Positions 18,379-31,889 of a stretch of 64,000 bases of DNA are shown here, piece by piece; within the stretch, counting starts at the first letter, position 1, and every line of letters starts with the position of its first letter. The notes beneath the pieces were generated by a model. That model had not been told where the DNA came from. It saw only the letters and a program-made list of their open reading frames with translations, and ran no database searches. The stretch is from Cyprinodon diabolis. Lineage: Eukaryota > Chordata > Actinopteri > Cyprinodontiformes > Cyprinodontidae. Location: NCBI GenBank assembly GCA_030533445.1, contig CM060070.1:30676001-30740000 (forward strand). Direction: 5' to 3'. The translations under genes and the position numbers were made by a program.

Positions 18379-21159
18379 TCATCTCAGGATGCTGCAAAGC
18401 TGTGTGCCCACACCCACTACTGTTTCAGAGTCGGTGAATGACAGGTACTTCAGACACATTAACACCTCCCAATTCAGACCAGACTGATCCTGAATCAGTC
18501 CTACCTCTGCCAGCTTCATCACCAGCAGGGCTCGTTTGACAGTCAGCCATCTCTGCACGGCCATCATTGTAGAAAAGCCTTTCTGTTCGAAGACGGACAC
18601 CTGGGGGCCCCAGAGGAGCACCTGAAGCATGGCTATAATGTCTGTGACCTGGGGGCTGCTGTCACTCTGAAGCAGAGAGGTAAAATGTTGAACCCCTTTT
18701 TGGTATAAAGACTGATATGCTTCAATGGGGCCTTCCCGCTGGCGCAGACAGAACTGAATTAGGGCTCCTATTTGGTATTTAATGGCGGTCAGGGGCTGAG
18801 GGGCTGAAGAAGCAGCAGATTGTGGCACTACCAGCACACAGGGCGAGCCATATTTCCTCCACAACTCTTGGACTCTGGGACCATCCCCTTCCTGGGTGTC
18901 TAGCCCCTGACTTCTCTCCCTGTTGGGCCAAACCAGAAGGATCTCCCTGGGCCTGAGCTCAGCTGCAGTGCCACTGTTGTACAGATGGTGTGAGCCCATT
19001 AGAACCTGCAGTAACAGAACACACACCTGTCTCTCATAATCCTTACACGAGCAGCTGTCCAGTACAAAGTCCTCCAGGCTGGTGTGCGGTAGATCACGTT
19101 CAATGCTCACACAGTGTCCTCTCTGTAGGAGAGACTCAACTGTCTCATTGCTGCCTCTGTCTGGTGGGTTAGAAGCCCTGCAGTCTGACTCTGCAGAGGT
19201 GGGAAGATCATTGGTAGGGCTTTCCTCGTTTATGCTTGGCTGAAAATAAGCAAGGACGTCTTGCACATTAGCATGCAACCGTTCTTTGCGACGAGCTGAA
19301 GGAGCATTCTTGGTCCCTTTGCATACCTGCAAAGAAAAAAACATTTTTGCAATAGTTTAATAAACTCTATACAAAAGAGATCTTGTAGCAGCTGTGGTGG
19401 CTGTTGAAAGGAAGTGAAATGGCACCACAACAAGTGGAACATTTGCAAATGTCGATACCAATCAGTCTTGTCTTCAGTATACAGGGCTTTACATTTCAAA
19501 CCAAATCATTGTGGTTGTGTTAATGCTAAAGTATTGATTTACTAAAGACCATATATGGAGTAAGAGATGGGCAACATTACCCTCAAACCAAGCACCCTTC
19601 CAGGAAACTTGGGGCTCTGCAGGCTGTAGTAAGTCTTGTCTCCAACTGTCTTTGGCTTGGCACCCTGACTCAGCAGAAAATCCTGAGGCTTGTATGTGTC
19701 AGGTTCCTTTTCTTTCACCAGGAGGCTTCGGTCATCAACACCCTGAGCCATGCTGCGAAGGAAAAGCAGCTGATGGTGCTGAATCCTCTCAGAGACAACA
19801 TCGTGGTCCTGAAAGTTCCCAAAAATGGAGAATAGGTCTTCATCTGGCGTGGCAAAGGACAGCTGGGAGAAGGACGGTAAGGAGTTTGGACTTCTGGCTG
19901 GTTTAAAGTCTTCACTTTCTTCAGAGATAAAAGTATCAGGGATTGGCGCCATCATATAGAGGGGATTGTCAAAGTTCTGAGGATGTCTTGGCAGAGGAGA
20001 GAGTGGAGAGAGCGAGCAGGGTGCTGGTGGGTCGATACCGGGAAGGGAAAGGGTCCTGGTTAGCCTCTTCTTTGGAACAGGTGGTGGTGTGCCATCAGAG
20101 AAGAATCTCATCTGGTGTTTGAAGGGATCTGGACCACACATTGAAACGCAGAGGAAATGGATCAGAACAGTATCAGAAGCTCCAAAAAATATTTTGATCA
20201 TCTTTTAGTCAGATCCTGATTAACATATTTCTTTAATGGCACATTATTGTGTTTTACCCATTTGAAAGAATAATCGGAAACTATGCCCTGATGTAAAAAT
20301 CATATTTATACCTCAGAGGAAACAGGAAATAATAACATGGTGGTGGTCAAGCAGTTAACATCTGTTCGTAATCATCACTGTATTCTGGACAACTTTCGGT
20401 CAGCGTTTTGTAAATCTCACTCTACTGAAAAAGCTCTTCTTAGAGTCTTAAATTATATTTCCATGCAGTGTGATGCTTTGCCGTGACAGCTGGATGCCCA
20501 TCATTTCCTGCAAGTCTTTGTAGTGTGAAGATAACTTGGATATTGCTAAAAGTAAAAGTCTCAGAGTTTTACTTCCTCTCATCTGTTTTCATATTTTAAA
20601 AGACAAAGTGAAGACAGGAGTGAACCACTCCTTTTGTCTTTTCCTCTCATCTCCATCAACTAAAGCCATGCACTTATAAAATCTAGCTCTGAATTTAAAC
20701 GATGTATCGATGATCACGCAGAAGATTGAGGTGATCCCTCTTAAAGCCTACCGTAGCGTTGGTGAATTGGACACTGGGCTGCATGACAGTCGGTGGGTTG
20801 AGAGAAGACGTCGCTGTATCCCAAGCTGGGATGCTGGAACCCAGTTGGACTGAAAACAGAGTCCGACTCCATACTGGAACGCCTAAAATAAGGAGAGGGT
20901 TTTTTTTATAGCTTGCATTTTTGCAGAGACCAAAGTTTTGTGTTTTTGCACAATACAGTATTTCTACTTCTAATAAAACATACATTATAGAATACCTAAA
21001 TATGCAATAAAGGAGGATCTGTGAAGATATTAGAATTCCCATAAAAAGCATTTTATTAAATTGAAAACTGATAAACGAGAGACTAATTTGTTTATATTAC
21101 CTGTGCTGTTTGACAGGCAGAGTTGGTGGCTGATCCCTCTCTCTGCTAGCAGACGCCAT
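18379..21159 (-). CDS. peak3: PEAK3-type pseudokinase scaffold (C19orf35 orthologue)
   Basis: Four minus-strand exons, 21159-21101, 20882-20752, 20128-19581 and 19326-18379, join in phase to 561 residues starting MASASRERDQPP. Exon 3 opens with a proline-rich motif, TPPPVPKKRLTRTLSLPG, the SH3-adaptor and 14-3-3-like region of PEAK3. The C-terminal half is a degenerate kinase fold: LRPREILLVWP stands where a catalytic loop would be, and LQVLLWGPQVSVF and WLTVKRALLVMKLAEVGL match the C-lobe and dimerisation (SHED) helices of human PEAK3. No HRD or DFG is visible, as expected for a pseudokinase. PEAK proteins dimerise and recruit CrkII, Grb2 and 14-3-3 in cytoskeletal signalling. Human PEAK3 also follows OAZ1 in the opposite orientation. 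The protein is longer than the human one (about 473 residues). Confidence 0.87.
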
Positions 21160-24100
21160 CAGGGAACTTGCAGTTTAACACCTGAAACCTTTCCCTTCAC
21201 CTCCGATAAATGCTCTAAACACAGCACAGAATGAAACTCAGGAGGCCAACTCTTTAAAGACTTCCCATCTCCGTTTCTGCCTCATCTGAATGGTTGGTAT
21301 TTTGAAGCGAGTCTTCTTTAGAGATGTTGCCTGGCGGATGTTTTACTCTCATCAGTTTTTTTAGTGAGAACTTGAGGTTGGCACCGGAAAAGTCGTGTCT
21401 GTTCTGAGGGCAAAGCTGCTCTCTGAGCTAACCTCAGCTCCGACAGAAAGAGGAAGAGCAGTTACAACAGAGTGCATTCACGTTGCGCTCATTTCTGTCT
21501 GTTCCTCTCAGGTGAAGTTTTGATCACCCTGAGCAGATAGAGCATGAAGTTATATGGATGATTCAGTTAAAGCATTCTCATAAATATGCTTCCTGAGATG
21601 ATTTTAGAAGTGAGAAAAGCTAAGAATTTAAAGGAAAATAAAAGCTTTCAGTAACTTTAAGTAAGTTGATCAAGAAAAGCCATCACTGAAAAGAGAACAA
21701 AGGGTGGAGGATGGTGGTTTCAGCTCCCCAGCATAAACAGCCCATTACAACTCATTACAAAGATTTTCAGTTGAAATATTTTCAGAAAAACTAAAAGTTT
21801 CAGTTGATTTTGTTTCTTATTTTCAGGTATTTTAATCAGCTTTTTATTGATGTTTATCTACTGACCAAGTGTGTAACCGGCCTGCAAGCACACATAGCTG
21901 AAATCAGCGTTGCCTTGCAGCAGTAAGGGCCTATGTTTGCATCCCGGCCTGGAGTCTTTTCTGTTTTTGTCACATTAAAAACCCAAATGTCTTTTTATTT
22001 TTCTGGTATGTTAAAAAAAATATACATAATTTATCAATTTGTTTTTGAAAGTAAAGGTATGAAAAGGGGTGTGTTCCAACACAACCCAATGCCTTCAGAT
22101 GTCATCTCACATGTAGATCGAGTTCAGCTGTTTTAAATGTGAGCTCATTATAAATCCAGCTGTTATGTAATGGTATACCTTAAAAGTTTGTCATACTTTA
22201 GTGGAAAAACAGCATTTCGAGAATGAGAAAAATTGTAGTCAGGCCATGGATGGAGGATTAAAGTTTGGGCGAACTAATTAGACGGGGAGTCAAGAGGCAC
22301 ATGTTTACTCTGGAGGGGCTGCAGCTCAGGTGGGAGGATATGTATTATCAATGATCTCCACAAAGCTGATAGGACCAATCTTAAATTTTATGGCTACATT
22401 CAAAATGCTTTTTATGGACGAGCATTTGTGCTTCAGTCCACATGGGACAAACCATCCCCATGTTGATGCTTTGTGAAGATAGATGGGGGAAGTTTAGAGC
22501 CTGGAAGAAAAACCTAGACATGCTGCGTGAGACTTGGAATAAGTGTAAAACTTTTTAGTAAGACCTGAACTTTGAATGTACTTCACCGCAGGGAACCACC
22601 CTTCAAAAGGGAAATGGCCCGAAGTGTTCACACTCATCAAAACGCATTTTGATCTGTTAACCTTACTGTTGACAGCTGATTTCTGAAGCTGTGTTTAGAG
22701 ATCATGACAGATGAGGTGACACCTGTATCCTGTCAGTATCACACAAAACATCTTTGCACCATTTTTTCTTATTTGCTACAATCTGAAAACTCAAAGGAGC
22801 ACATATCTGAGTTAACAACAGCAGATGATTTTGAAGGTTAGGGGCTGTGCTGCTGCCCAGTAAGTAAAAAATATAAAACATGGATATGGGCCGTTGCTCT
22901 TTTTTTTACGGGTCAGGCAGCTATTTAAAAGAACTTGACTTGATTTTAAAGTTAAATCAATGTCCAACGAAGAGCTAAGTGTTTGCCAGCTAGTGCATTG
23001 TGCCAAGAAAAACAAATAAATAAGGGGCTATTATAGCATGGAAGAAAGCAGGTCAGTGAACACATAAATACCTAAATAATATGTTTAAGGGGTTAGAGAA
23101 AGCATCTGCAGCTTCTAATCCCTTCCAACTGCACATCACAGTCAATATGGCAAACCTCTAAAAATTTAAACCATTTTAATAGAAAATCTCAGCACAAGTA
23201 GAACTAAAAACACACATGCTCCCATTCTCTGGTAGTTTCTATTTTGAGGGGCCCAAAAGAGATTGTACAGAGATCTAAATACAACTAAAAACATTGTGGG
23301 TTAAACTGCATTTTCTTTAAGGCATTTATGATACAGTCATACATTTTTTTTGGGAAAACAGCCATTTAAGACATAATCTGTAACCTATTTCAAATGATTG
23401 TTGTCATAGAAGGCAGCAGGCTGATTTTCAGCCACAATAACATATGACCTGAGTTTCTGTAAAGTGAAACATATTGAGGCAGAAATAGGAATAGATACAG
23501 GAACCTGACCTGTCTACCTCCCATCCTTTATCCTTATCGTCTCACAGAGCAGTACCAGTAGTTACTCTAAATGCTTAAATATGATGACATTTCCTGTGCT
23601 ATTGCTCTATGAGAGAAGGTACAGCTATACCACAAGAGCTGTGACAAACTGTTTCGGCATGATTAAATGCCTGCTTACAGGAATATGAACGGATCCTTTT
23701 TAAAAAAAAATCTCTTTACAGGAAATTAATGAAAATACTTTAAATTGAAAAAGAAATTTTAACCAAAATAAATGTTATTTGCCTTTACTAGTACCTTATG
23801 TTGCTGTTACTAATTTCTAAAGAAATAAAAAATCAAGATTGCTAATAAATATTGAAACACCAGCAGTAGAAATTTCAAATTTTATAGTCTTTAGGTACGT
23901 CTTTTATCAAGGAAAACTCTAACATTAAAAGGTTTGTGGAGAGTTACATTTCTATATGAAATAAAATAAAAAACAAGCAGATTAAAAGCCTAATAGACAC
24001 TACCAAGTAATTTTCCTATGAATTTTCACTTCCATATGAGAGCAGCGTCAAAGACAGGGTTCAAGGTTATCTGAGAGCCTATCTGTGTCATCTGTTTTAT

Positions 24101-24546
24101 TCAACAGGCATTACACTGCATTGTTCCAGCTAACCAGAAACCAGTGAGACTACGGTCAATTCCTGTTTCCACTGAAGATGTTGTTTAGCAAACTTCTCTT
24201 CTAACTGGAATTAAAACATCAAAAGTTTACACTCATGATTACGGCAATTATAAAGCCCTGTCACATCTTGACGATTTAGTCAGCGTATGCCTGACGTACA
24301 AAAAATCTTGCAAAAAAACTGGCATATGTTGGATAAGTAACGGGTACGTTTTGTATAAGCCATGAGAACTTATCTCCAACGTATCTGATGTGTTCAAGAC
24401 GACTGCTGAACATGTTTCCAATGTACAGCTACTGTTTAATGGCGTATTGGCAGCATTTTGATATAAAAGGGGTTTCACAGGAGGAAACCATCAGTACTCC
24501 TCCCGACTTCATCCCCATCACAGGGTGAGTGTGAAGTTGAGTATGA
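21160..24546. other. Intergenic region upstream of peak3
   Basis: Holds the peak3 promoter side (21160-21500) and mostly unique AT-rich DNA. A short SINE scrap lies near 21908-21965 (tgccttgcagcagtaaggg then catcccggcctggagtc). From about 24240 to 24546 there is a repeat-like block (gtcacatcttgacg, catatgttggataag) that is interrupted by the hAT-type element starting at 24547. No gene recognised. Confidence 0.4.
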
Positions 24547-25088
24547 TAGAGTGACCAAACGTCCATATTTCCCAAGACATATCCGTATTTCACGTCCTGT
24601 CCCGGGCGTCCCGGTTTTTTTTTCGAAAGTGAGGAAATGTCCTAATTTTTTTAATTACCTTAACTGGACCATTAAATTTACAGGCACTAGGGCACTGCGC
24701 ACGACGCTGCGTGTGACGTAATCCTTGAGGCGCGTCAGTACGGGCAGCCCTGTTCTTAATTCCCTGAAACCTCTTACTGATATTTAATAACTTTTTTTTA
24801 TTTTTTTTTATTTAACACTTGTCATTTGTATTTTATTGACTTTATTGACTGTTTCAATTTATTTTTCATTTTAATGTTTTTTTCTTGTCTAGTTCAATTA
24901 TTGTGTAACTCTTGTGCAAGTCTTTATATCTCCCCCTCTGATGTGCTGTCCCTTAATACAAAACAAAAAAAGGCTGTCAGTACGCCAACAACATGCAAAA
25001 GCGCAAATGTATGTTTACCGACGATTTACAAAAAGAGTTTCCCCACTTTCAGACCGGGTCGAGACAAATGGGAGGCCTTGTGCATCTA

Positions 25089-26336
25089 CACTATATTGCC
25101 AAAAGTATTTGCTCACCCATCCAAATTATTGGAATCAGGTGTTCCAATCACTTCCATGGCCACAGGTGTATAAATTCAAGCACCTAGGCATGCAGACTGT
25201 TTTTACAAACATTTGTGAAAGAATGGGTCGCTCTCAGGAGCTCAGTGAATTCCAGCGTGGAACTGTGATAGGATGCCACCTGTGCAACAAATCCAGTCGT
25301 GAAATTTCCTCGCTCCTAAATATTCCACAGTCAACTGTCAGCTGTATTATAAGAAAATGGAAGTGTTTGGGAACGACAGCAACTCAGCCACGAAGTGGTA
25401 GGCCACGTAAACTGACGGAGCGGGGTCAGCGGATGCTGAAGCGCATAGTGCGAAGAGGTCGCCAACTTTCTGCAGAGTCAATCACTACAGACCTCCAAAC
25501 TTCATGTGGCCTTCAGATTAGCTCAAGAACAGTGCGCAGAGAGCTTCATGGAATGGGTTTCCATGGTCGAGCAGCTGCATCCAAGCCATACATAACCAAG
25601 TGCAATGCAAAGCGTCGGATGCGGTGGTGTAAAGCACGCCGCCACTGGACTCTAGAGCAGTGGAGACGCGTTCTCTGGAGTGACGAATCGCGCTTCTCCA
25701 TCTGGCAATCTGATGGACGGGTCTGGGTTTGGCGGTTGCCAGGAGAACGGTACTTGTCTGACTGCATTGTGCCAAGTGTAAAGTTTGGTGGAGGGGGGAT
25801 TATGGTGTGGGGTTGTTTTTCAGGAGCTGGGCTTGGCCCCTTAGTTCCAGTGAAAGGAACTCTGAATGCTTCAGCATACCAAGACATTTTGGACAATTCC
25901 ATGCTCCCAACTTTGTGGGAACAGTTTGGAGCTGGCCCCTTCCTCTTCCAACATGACTGTGCACCAGTGCACAAAGCAAGGTCCATAAAGACATGGATGA
26001 CAGAGTCTGGTGTGGATGAACTTGACTGGCCTGCACAGAGTCCTGACCTCAACCCGATAGAACACCTTTGGGATGAATTAGAGCGGAGACTGAGAGCCAG
26101 GCCTTCTCGTCCAACATCAGTGTGCGACCTCACAAATGCGCTTCTGGAAGAATGGTCAAAAATTCCCATAAACACACTCCTAAACCTTGTGGACAGCCTT
26201 CCCAGAAGAGTTGAAGCTGTTCTAGCTGCAAAGGGTGGACCGACGTCATATTGAACCCTATGGATTAGGAACGGGATGTCACTTAAGCTCATATGTGAGT
26301 CAAGGCAGGTGAGCAAATACTTTTGGCAATATAGTG
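25089..26336 (+). mobile_element. Tc1-type DNA transposon, complete
   Basis: A 1248-bp element flanked by TA dinucleotides (25087-25088 and 26337-26338). The terminal inverted repeats start cactatattgccaaaagtat and match over 29 bases at both ends without a mismatch. It contains one full-length transposase gene and lies inside the hAT-type element at 24547-26907. Confidence 0.95.
25223..26254 (+). CDS. Tc1-family transposase, full length
   Basis: Start [13 protein letters not shown], 343 residues, the usual Tc1 size, with no stop or frameshift. The N-terminal half has the paired helix-turn-helix DNA-binding region with the GRPRK linker near residues 58-62. The catalytic DDE set is complete: D154 in LWSDESRF, D245 in FQHDCAPVH and E280 in NPIEHLWDE, giving the DD34E spacing of Tc1. 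The frame remains open upstream of this ATG to 24914, but that part crosses the inverted repeat and is not coding. Together with the intact ends this copy could in principle be active; that is inference. Confidence 0.93.
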   Translation: MGRSQELSEFQRGTVIGCHLCNKSSREISSLLNIPQSTVSCIIRKWKCLGTTATQPRSGRPRKLTERGQRMLKRIVRRGRQLSAESITTDLQTSCGLQISSRTVRRELHGMGFHGRAAASKPYITKCNAKRRMRWCKARRHWTLEQWRRVLWSDESRFSIWQSDGRVWVWRLPGERYLSDCIVPSVKFGGGGIMVWGCFSGAGLGPLVPVKGTLNASAYQDILDNSMLPTLWEQFGAGPFLFQHDCAPVHKARSIKTWMTESGVDELDWPAQSPDLNPIEHLWDELERRLRARPSRPTSVCDLTNALLEEWSKIPINTLLNLVDSLPRRVEAVLAAKGGPTSY

Positions 26337-26915
26337 TATGTCTCGGTGTCCAATGGAGGTGCAAGGGATCTGAAAAGCCACCTGGACTCCAAAAGTAAAG
26401 ATAGTCTATTGATATGTTTGTTCGTTTTTGGTACATTTTGAATAATTTTTTGCTCACAAGAGGTATTTTTTGTTAATTAGCTAATTTATTAATTTATTTT
26501 TTCCAATAGCCTATAGAACAGACATTATTTCCTTCATTGCTGAGGCTGAGTATCATCTGTTATTGAGAGTTGAGAGTTATTGTTAACTTTTATTGTTAAG
26601 TGAGGGATGTTTAGATGAGACAGTATTTCTTTTATTGTGCTATTCATTCATTACAGGAATTGTTAAGCATTTTTAATAAATACATTTTGAATGAAATTAT
26701 CGTTTGTTATTGGAGTTATTGCTGTTGACTTTTACTGAAAAGCATTTTTTAATAAATCAACTGTAAATATCATGTTATTGTAGGATTACGTAGGTCTATG
26801 TTAAGTGAGTGCATGCCACAGACATCTCTATGCATGAGAACAGAGATCCCAACCCCCCCTCGCTCCAAGGTGTCCTGGTTTTCCCAAATGAAAATATGGT
26901 CACCCTAGAGAATGA

Positions 26916-27815
26916 TGAATCCTCCCTGCGTTCACGCTCACGGCTACATCCAACATACTTCCTAGCAGACATGACGCTGAATCTGCTGCAACTGCAAACC
27001 TTCTTTCTTTCTTTTTTTATTCTTTTTTTTGGTGGGCGATAAACACAAGCTAGGTTAATATCTTTTTATGAAGGCCGGGCACTTCTGGGCGGATTGCTGC
27101 CCCCTTCAGGAACCTAGCTTGTACTTCATTTCATGGGCATTACAATGCCGTGCATTATGTTTAAGTTAGGCTTTCGTTGGACATATTCTCTGGACCCAAA
27201 CTTGAAAGAATACTTAGAAAGTTCAGCGTATGCCAGCGTTTTAGAAGTTTCTGGGATGTTGTGAAAATGCTGGCTAAATCGGCAAGATGTGGCAGGGCCC
27301 AATTCTTGTTTGCGAAGCTTTTGTGCATGAAAGGAGTCTGCAAAGATAAAATCAAAGCAGATTCTTTCTGCTTCATTAGTTCTACTACAAGTAAATTTTT
27401 CCTAATTTCTTTAAACAATATCCTTCAAAAATCCAAATCTGATATCTAGTAAACATATTTGAGAATCATTCAGTCAGAATGATATTTGCCTCTACAGGTT
27501 TACTACATAGAAATGAAATCAGTTCTTGCTTAAAGGATTATTTTAGACTGTTTGAACCAGGTAGTTAGGCTGGACCCATTTTAAGCTGACATATATTTGC
27601 TCCACTCTGCTGAGCAACTAAATCAGAGGTGTTCCTCCTACCGAACAAAGTGGTGAAAACCAGCTGACTAGACGATCGTGAAAGGCAGCAAAGCAAAAGC
27701 TGAGGTGTTCACCAGAGAGACACTGAGGATTCGGATGCTTCTGAAATCTAACTGTCAGCTGGAAGAGATATCTTTCCTTGTTAATATCTACTGTAAGGTC
27801 CTGAGCTATTTCTAT
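26916..27815. other. Repeat-like flank and unassigned DNA
   Basis: 26916-27250 looks like the continuation of the repeat block that begins near 24240 and was split by the hAT-type element. 27250-27815 is unassigned. The overlapping open frames on both strands at 27161-27449 have no recognisable domain. Confidence 0.35.
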
Positions 27816-28378
27816 AGCTATTCTGCTTCATTTTATCTCTGTTTCTCCCACTGCAGAATCTATTAGTTCAATCTCTAACGCTATGGCCTTTCTGCTTTTT
27901 CTCATGGTAGCTTCATCTGGTCTGTTCCTGTTTGGTTGTGACACCATACTGTGTTGCTGCCATGTTCAATGTTTTTCAGTGTAGTCCTGTTTCTCTGACT
28001 GTGACTGGCTGGATGTGCTCTCTGCCTGCCTGTGTGTTTTCTGGACTGTGCCGACTGTGGAGCTTGTTTAAAAGTGCCTTTTGTATCTCTGCTTCTGTCT
28101 CCTTGAACCCCAGTCGGCCTCGGCAGTTGTCCGCTCACACTGAGTCTGGTTCTACTGGAGGTTTCTTCCTGTTAAAAGGGAGTTTTTCCTCTCCAAAGTC
28201 AAGCATTCTTAGTGTGAGGGATTGCTTTGAAGTCAACGAGTCGATGCAATCAACTGGTTTTCCTTGGATAGAAAACTTTAACTGAAATTGATTGTATGAT
28301 TTGGTTGAATTGTAAAGTGCCTTGAGATGACACGTGTTGTGAATTGGCGTTATACAAACAAACTGAATTGGATTGAAT
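27815..28378 (+). mobile_element. Non-LTR retrotransposon 3' end, second copy
   Basis: Matches the 3' UTR of the 7.3-8.3 kb copy (shared words gttcaatctctaac, ccttgaaccccagt, ctggaggtttcttcctgtta, aagtgccttgagatgac) and ends with a similar ctgaattggattgaatt tail. No coding part remains. Confidence 0.75.
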
Positions 28379-28555
28379 TAAGGTTACACTAAGACAAATA
28401 AAGGCATACTTAAAACTGTATGAGCTAGAGTGTTTAACAATAAAAATGGATAAAAGACAGGGTACCAATTGGACAGGCTCGATAGATCCGTTTTCAGATC
28501 AGGTAAATTATTTTTATAATTCCATGTAACTCTGTGAGCCAGAAGCATGTTGCAC

Positions 28556-28770
28556 ACTGCAAAAACTATCTAAAAATAAGTTTAAATTTCTGAAAATAAA
28601 TGTACTCCTAATTTAAGTTGGTAAATAAGATGCTGTGCCAATTGAACATTTTTACTCTTAGAATAAGACAATTAGTTATTATACACTTAAAATAATACTA
28701 TTCAATTGTTTTTCAATATATTTAAATGTAAATTCCTTAATGAAAAATGTTTTCTTATCCATTGGAAGTG
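28556..28770. repeat. Second copy of the amh-intron MITE
   Basis: Begins cactgcaaaaactatctaaa and shares tttttactcttagaataag and the cacttaaaataa words with 1656-1934. Confidence 0.6.
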
Positions 28771-29939
28771 CAGATAATCAACTGTAGGCTCCCAGTAAAC
28801 TAGTGGAGAGGTAACTGTCAGGTTAAAAGGTTTCAAATTAATTGGCAAGAACAAAAGTATTCATAGGCCTTTTACCTTTTTCCTCTTTCTATCAAGTTTC
28901 AACCACAACTTAGATTTTTTTTTTTATAACCACAACTTTGATATATTTTTCTGAAATTCATTTTTTTAACAAACACAAAGTACAGATATTCTATATTCTT
29001 TAAAAAAAATCAGGCATAAAAACAAGGAGAAGTTTAAAGTATGACTAGATTTCAAACAATATTCTGAGTTTAAATAATCAGATGTAAATTGATCTGATGA
29101 GATTACATTATTCAGAGAGGGAGCCAATAGAGTCCTGGCGACTTTGAAGGAGCTGCAGAGATTCATGGCTCAGGTGGAAGAATCTACTGAGAGGGCAACT
29201 ATAAGCCATGCATCCAACAAGTCCCCACAAAAAGAACCCATCGTGGTTTATGGTTTAATCTATCAATTTAAAGTTTTCTCCATAGGAAACAGTAAAATGT
29301 GCTCTGTTCCAAGGGAACCATATGTGCTATGTGTGTTTGACATTTAATACCGCAGATCAAGAGGGAGTGGTTCTTTTCACCAGGACTAGAAATAGCCCAT
29401 CAGGGTTAATAGGAAGATGGATGGAGCTGGAAGGATTTTTGGATATACACTCTTTTTTTTCATAAATTTGTTCATTGAGGAAACAGATTAGTGGTATACA
29501 TCAAGAAAATACATCATTTTCCTCATTGCATTTTCTTGTTTTTCCTCCGAAGAAAAGATAGTCCTAAAATGGACAAAAGTCAAGTCTAACCAAATCTAAA
29601 AGCCATTACATATAACACACATGTATTGAAAAAAAACAAAAATCAAAATAAGCTCACAAAAACACACCCTTACAAATGGCGGGAAAGGTAGCGATGGGTG
29701 TTATAATCAGAAGGCAAGGACTGATGTGATTTTCAATTTTTTCCTGGTTTCCTTTCATTGCAAAATGCATTTTCTCCATTTTAAGAAATGATAGAACATG
29801 CTGGAACCACTGAGATATATTAAAGGTGATTTAGAAGATTTTCAAAAAAGCCAAATCTTTCGTCTGGCAATAAAAGCCAATATTTTGGTGTGAAGATTGT
29901 CCATTAAAACAGACTTTACTGGTATACAAAAAAAAAACT

Positions 29940-31170
29940 AAATAAGGATTCATTTCAATTTTAGTTTTGAGGGCTTTAGAGGAAATGTAAATTTGTAAAT
30001 GTAAATTGGAAATGTAAATGTAAATTGGAAATTATGAAGTGTTGGACATGAAAAGAATATGTGGCTCAGGTCGCATGGGCTTGTAAGACATCTTTCATCT
30101 ACTATTTCTGCAAAAATATTTGACAGGTGTGGGTTAGAGTAACAAACTCTGTACTCTAATTTAAATTGAATAAGGAGCAACCTAGCCGACAGTGTACTAA
30201 ACCAAATAGCTGATACTGCCTTTTCACACTGCTGATCCGAAACAGTTATTCCTAGTTCACGTTCTAAAGATGTTTTCTTCCATGTTGTGTATGTATCCAA
30301 GTCCATAACATCTTTATATATAATTGATATAATTGACTTCTTATAGATTTAAGTGGCAACAATTCTTCCGAGGGTTTGGTGTATTACGGAGAGAAGGATA
30401 AGAAAAAAAGGGGATATACAGTGTCATATCTGAATTTAACGAAACAAGTGAGTAGCTGGAAGATGGTTGTCAGAGGACCAATCAGAAAAGATTTGAAAAG
30501 TGGCATCTTTAAATAGATCCTTAAAGTTTTTAACACCCCTGTTTTCTCAAAATACATAGGAAGCATTAGCAAGACCAGGAGGAAATGAAATTTTTTTTAC
30601 GATAGGCATTGTTATTGATGCCAAAACAAATTTAAAGTGGTTTCTGTACTGTGACTATATTTTAAGAGTGGATAGCAGGACAGGGTTTGAAGTGAAGATG
30701 ACACAAGAGCCCCTAATGATCACGACGTACATTATAGAGATCCCAGTTTACACCATAACAGTTTGTCTGACTGGAGCTTGTATGTCAATGTCTGAATATT
30801 AGCTGACTAATAGTAGTATAAAAAATTAGGTAGAGCAAATTTGCCACTCAATGTGAGCCTCTGCAAACGCGGTTCCTTCACCCTAACGTTCTGTAGGGTC
30901 CCATAGTTAGGGTCCCATAGAAATGAAGTTAGTGCATCAAGGGTTTTAAAAAAGTTGCTCAAAGGCACTTAAAAATATTGGGGAGGAAAATGTAAAGGAA
31001 AGAAAAAGAAAAATCGAGGCAAGACATTCATTTCAATTGTATTAATTCGACCTATGAGTGACAGGGGCAAAGAGTAATTTAAGCTGAGATTTTAATGGGT
31101 AAACATTTGCTACATATAAGGAGCTGGATATAAATTCTTTCCAGTCATGTAATTTTTATAAAATCCAATC
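29940..31170 (-). mobile_element. LINE-1-type ORF2 remnant, C-terminal third
   Basis: On the minus strand, broken frames read NTIEMNVLPRF, FFKTLDALTSFLWDPN, ALPNFLYYY-like and then, from 30306, WKKTSLERELGITVSDQQ, LLIQFKLEYRVCYSN and DLSHIFFSCPTL. These are the typical final segments of fish L1-type reverse transcriptase proteins. Several stops and frameshifts separate the pieces, so it is long dead. The flank down to about 29440 may be its 3' part. Confidence 0.65.
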
Positions 31171-31324
31171 AAATGTATTGAAGTTTAAGATTATAGAATG
31201 ACAAAATCTTAAAGAATCTAAAGATTATTCTTAAGGCTGTAAACATATATTATGATTTGTTGAAGCATTTTGTTCTCTTTTTAAATTATTTGATAAAATC
31301 CCAGAATAAAGTAGGTTGACAAGA

Positions 31325-31458
31325 AAGGGGTAGAAGAGGGGGAGAGAGATACGGCAAAGGACCTAAGGTTGGATTCAAACCCACGTCGGCCCCGTCGAAG
31401 ACTATGGCCTACTTACATTGGCCGTGCGCGCTAACCACTGCACCACCTACACACGCCC
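31325..31458 (-). repeat. tRNA-derived SINE head, minus strand
   Basis: On the minus strand it reads ggtgcagtggttagcgcgca, an A-box-like start, and then gggtttgaatccaacc, a B-box-like word, in the order and spacing of a tRNA-derived SINE. Confidence 0.6.
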
Positions 31459-31566
31459 AACAAGTCAATTTCTTTTGCTTATATTATCTGATACCATAAT
31501 TGTTGTCATAACTCTAATCATTTCTAAAATCCATAAAGGGATTATGATATTTGGAATTTGTTTCAG

Positions 31567-31888
31567 TGGTGCACGGTGACACAGTTTGTAGCTATGTTGC
31601 TTTGCAACAAGAAGGTTCCGAGTTCGATTCTGCATTTTGCATGTCCTCATTGTGGATGTGTGGGTTCTCTCCAGGTACTGCAGCTTTTTCCTACAGTCCA
31701 AAAACATGACTATTAGGTTCATTAGCATCTCTAAATTGTCCTTAGGCTGTAGTGTGTGTGTACTGTGTGTTTTGCCATGCGACTGGTGACCTGTCGAGGG
31801 CGTATCCTGCCTCTCACTGCTGGAGACAGGCACCAGCCTTACCATGACCCTGATGGAATAACCGGGAGAGGGTGGATGATTAGAATTT
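31567..31888 (+). repeat. tRNA-derived SINE, near full length
   Basis: Starts ggtgcacggtgacacag, has the B-box-like gagttcgattctg at about 31620, the common body gtgggttctctccaggtact and aaacatgactattaggtt, and the end gactggtgacctgtcgaggg ... gctggagacaggcaccag. A 5'-truncated relative is at 54008-54243. Confidence 0.8.
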
Positions 31889-31889
31889 G

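Larger units (their letters stand above)
24547..26907. mobile_element. hAT-type element split by a Tc1 insertion
   Basis: Ends are inverted: tagagtgacca on the left and, reversed, tagggtgacca on the right, with further matching words (catattt). The flanks gagtatga (24539-24546) and gagaatga (26908-26915) are an 8-bp duplication with one mismatch. Without the Tc1 insert the element is about 1.1 kb and has no transposase, so it is non-autonomous. Confidence 0.78.

Noticed and set aside
25546..26457. 303-codon minus-strand open frame
   Set aside because: It is the antisense shadow of the Tc1 transposase gene.
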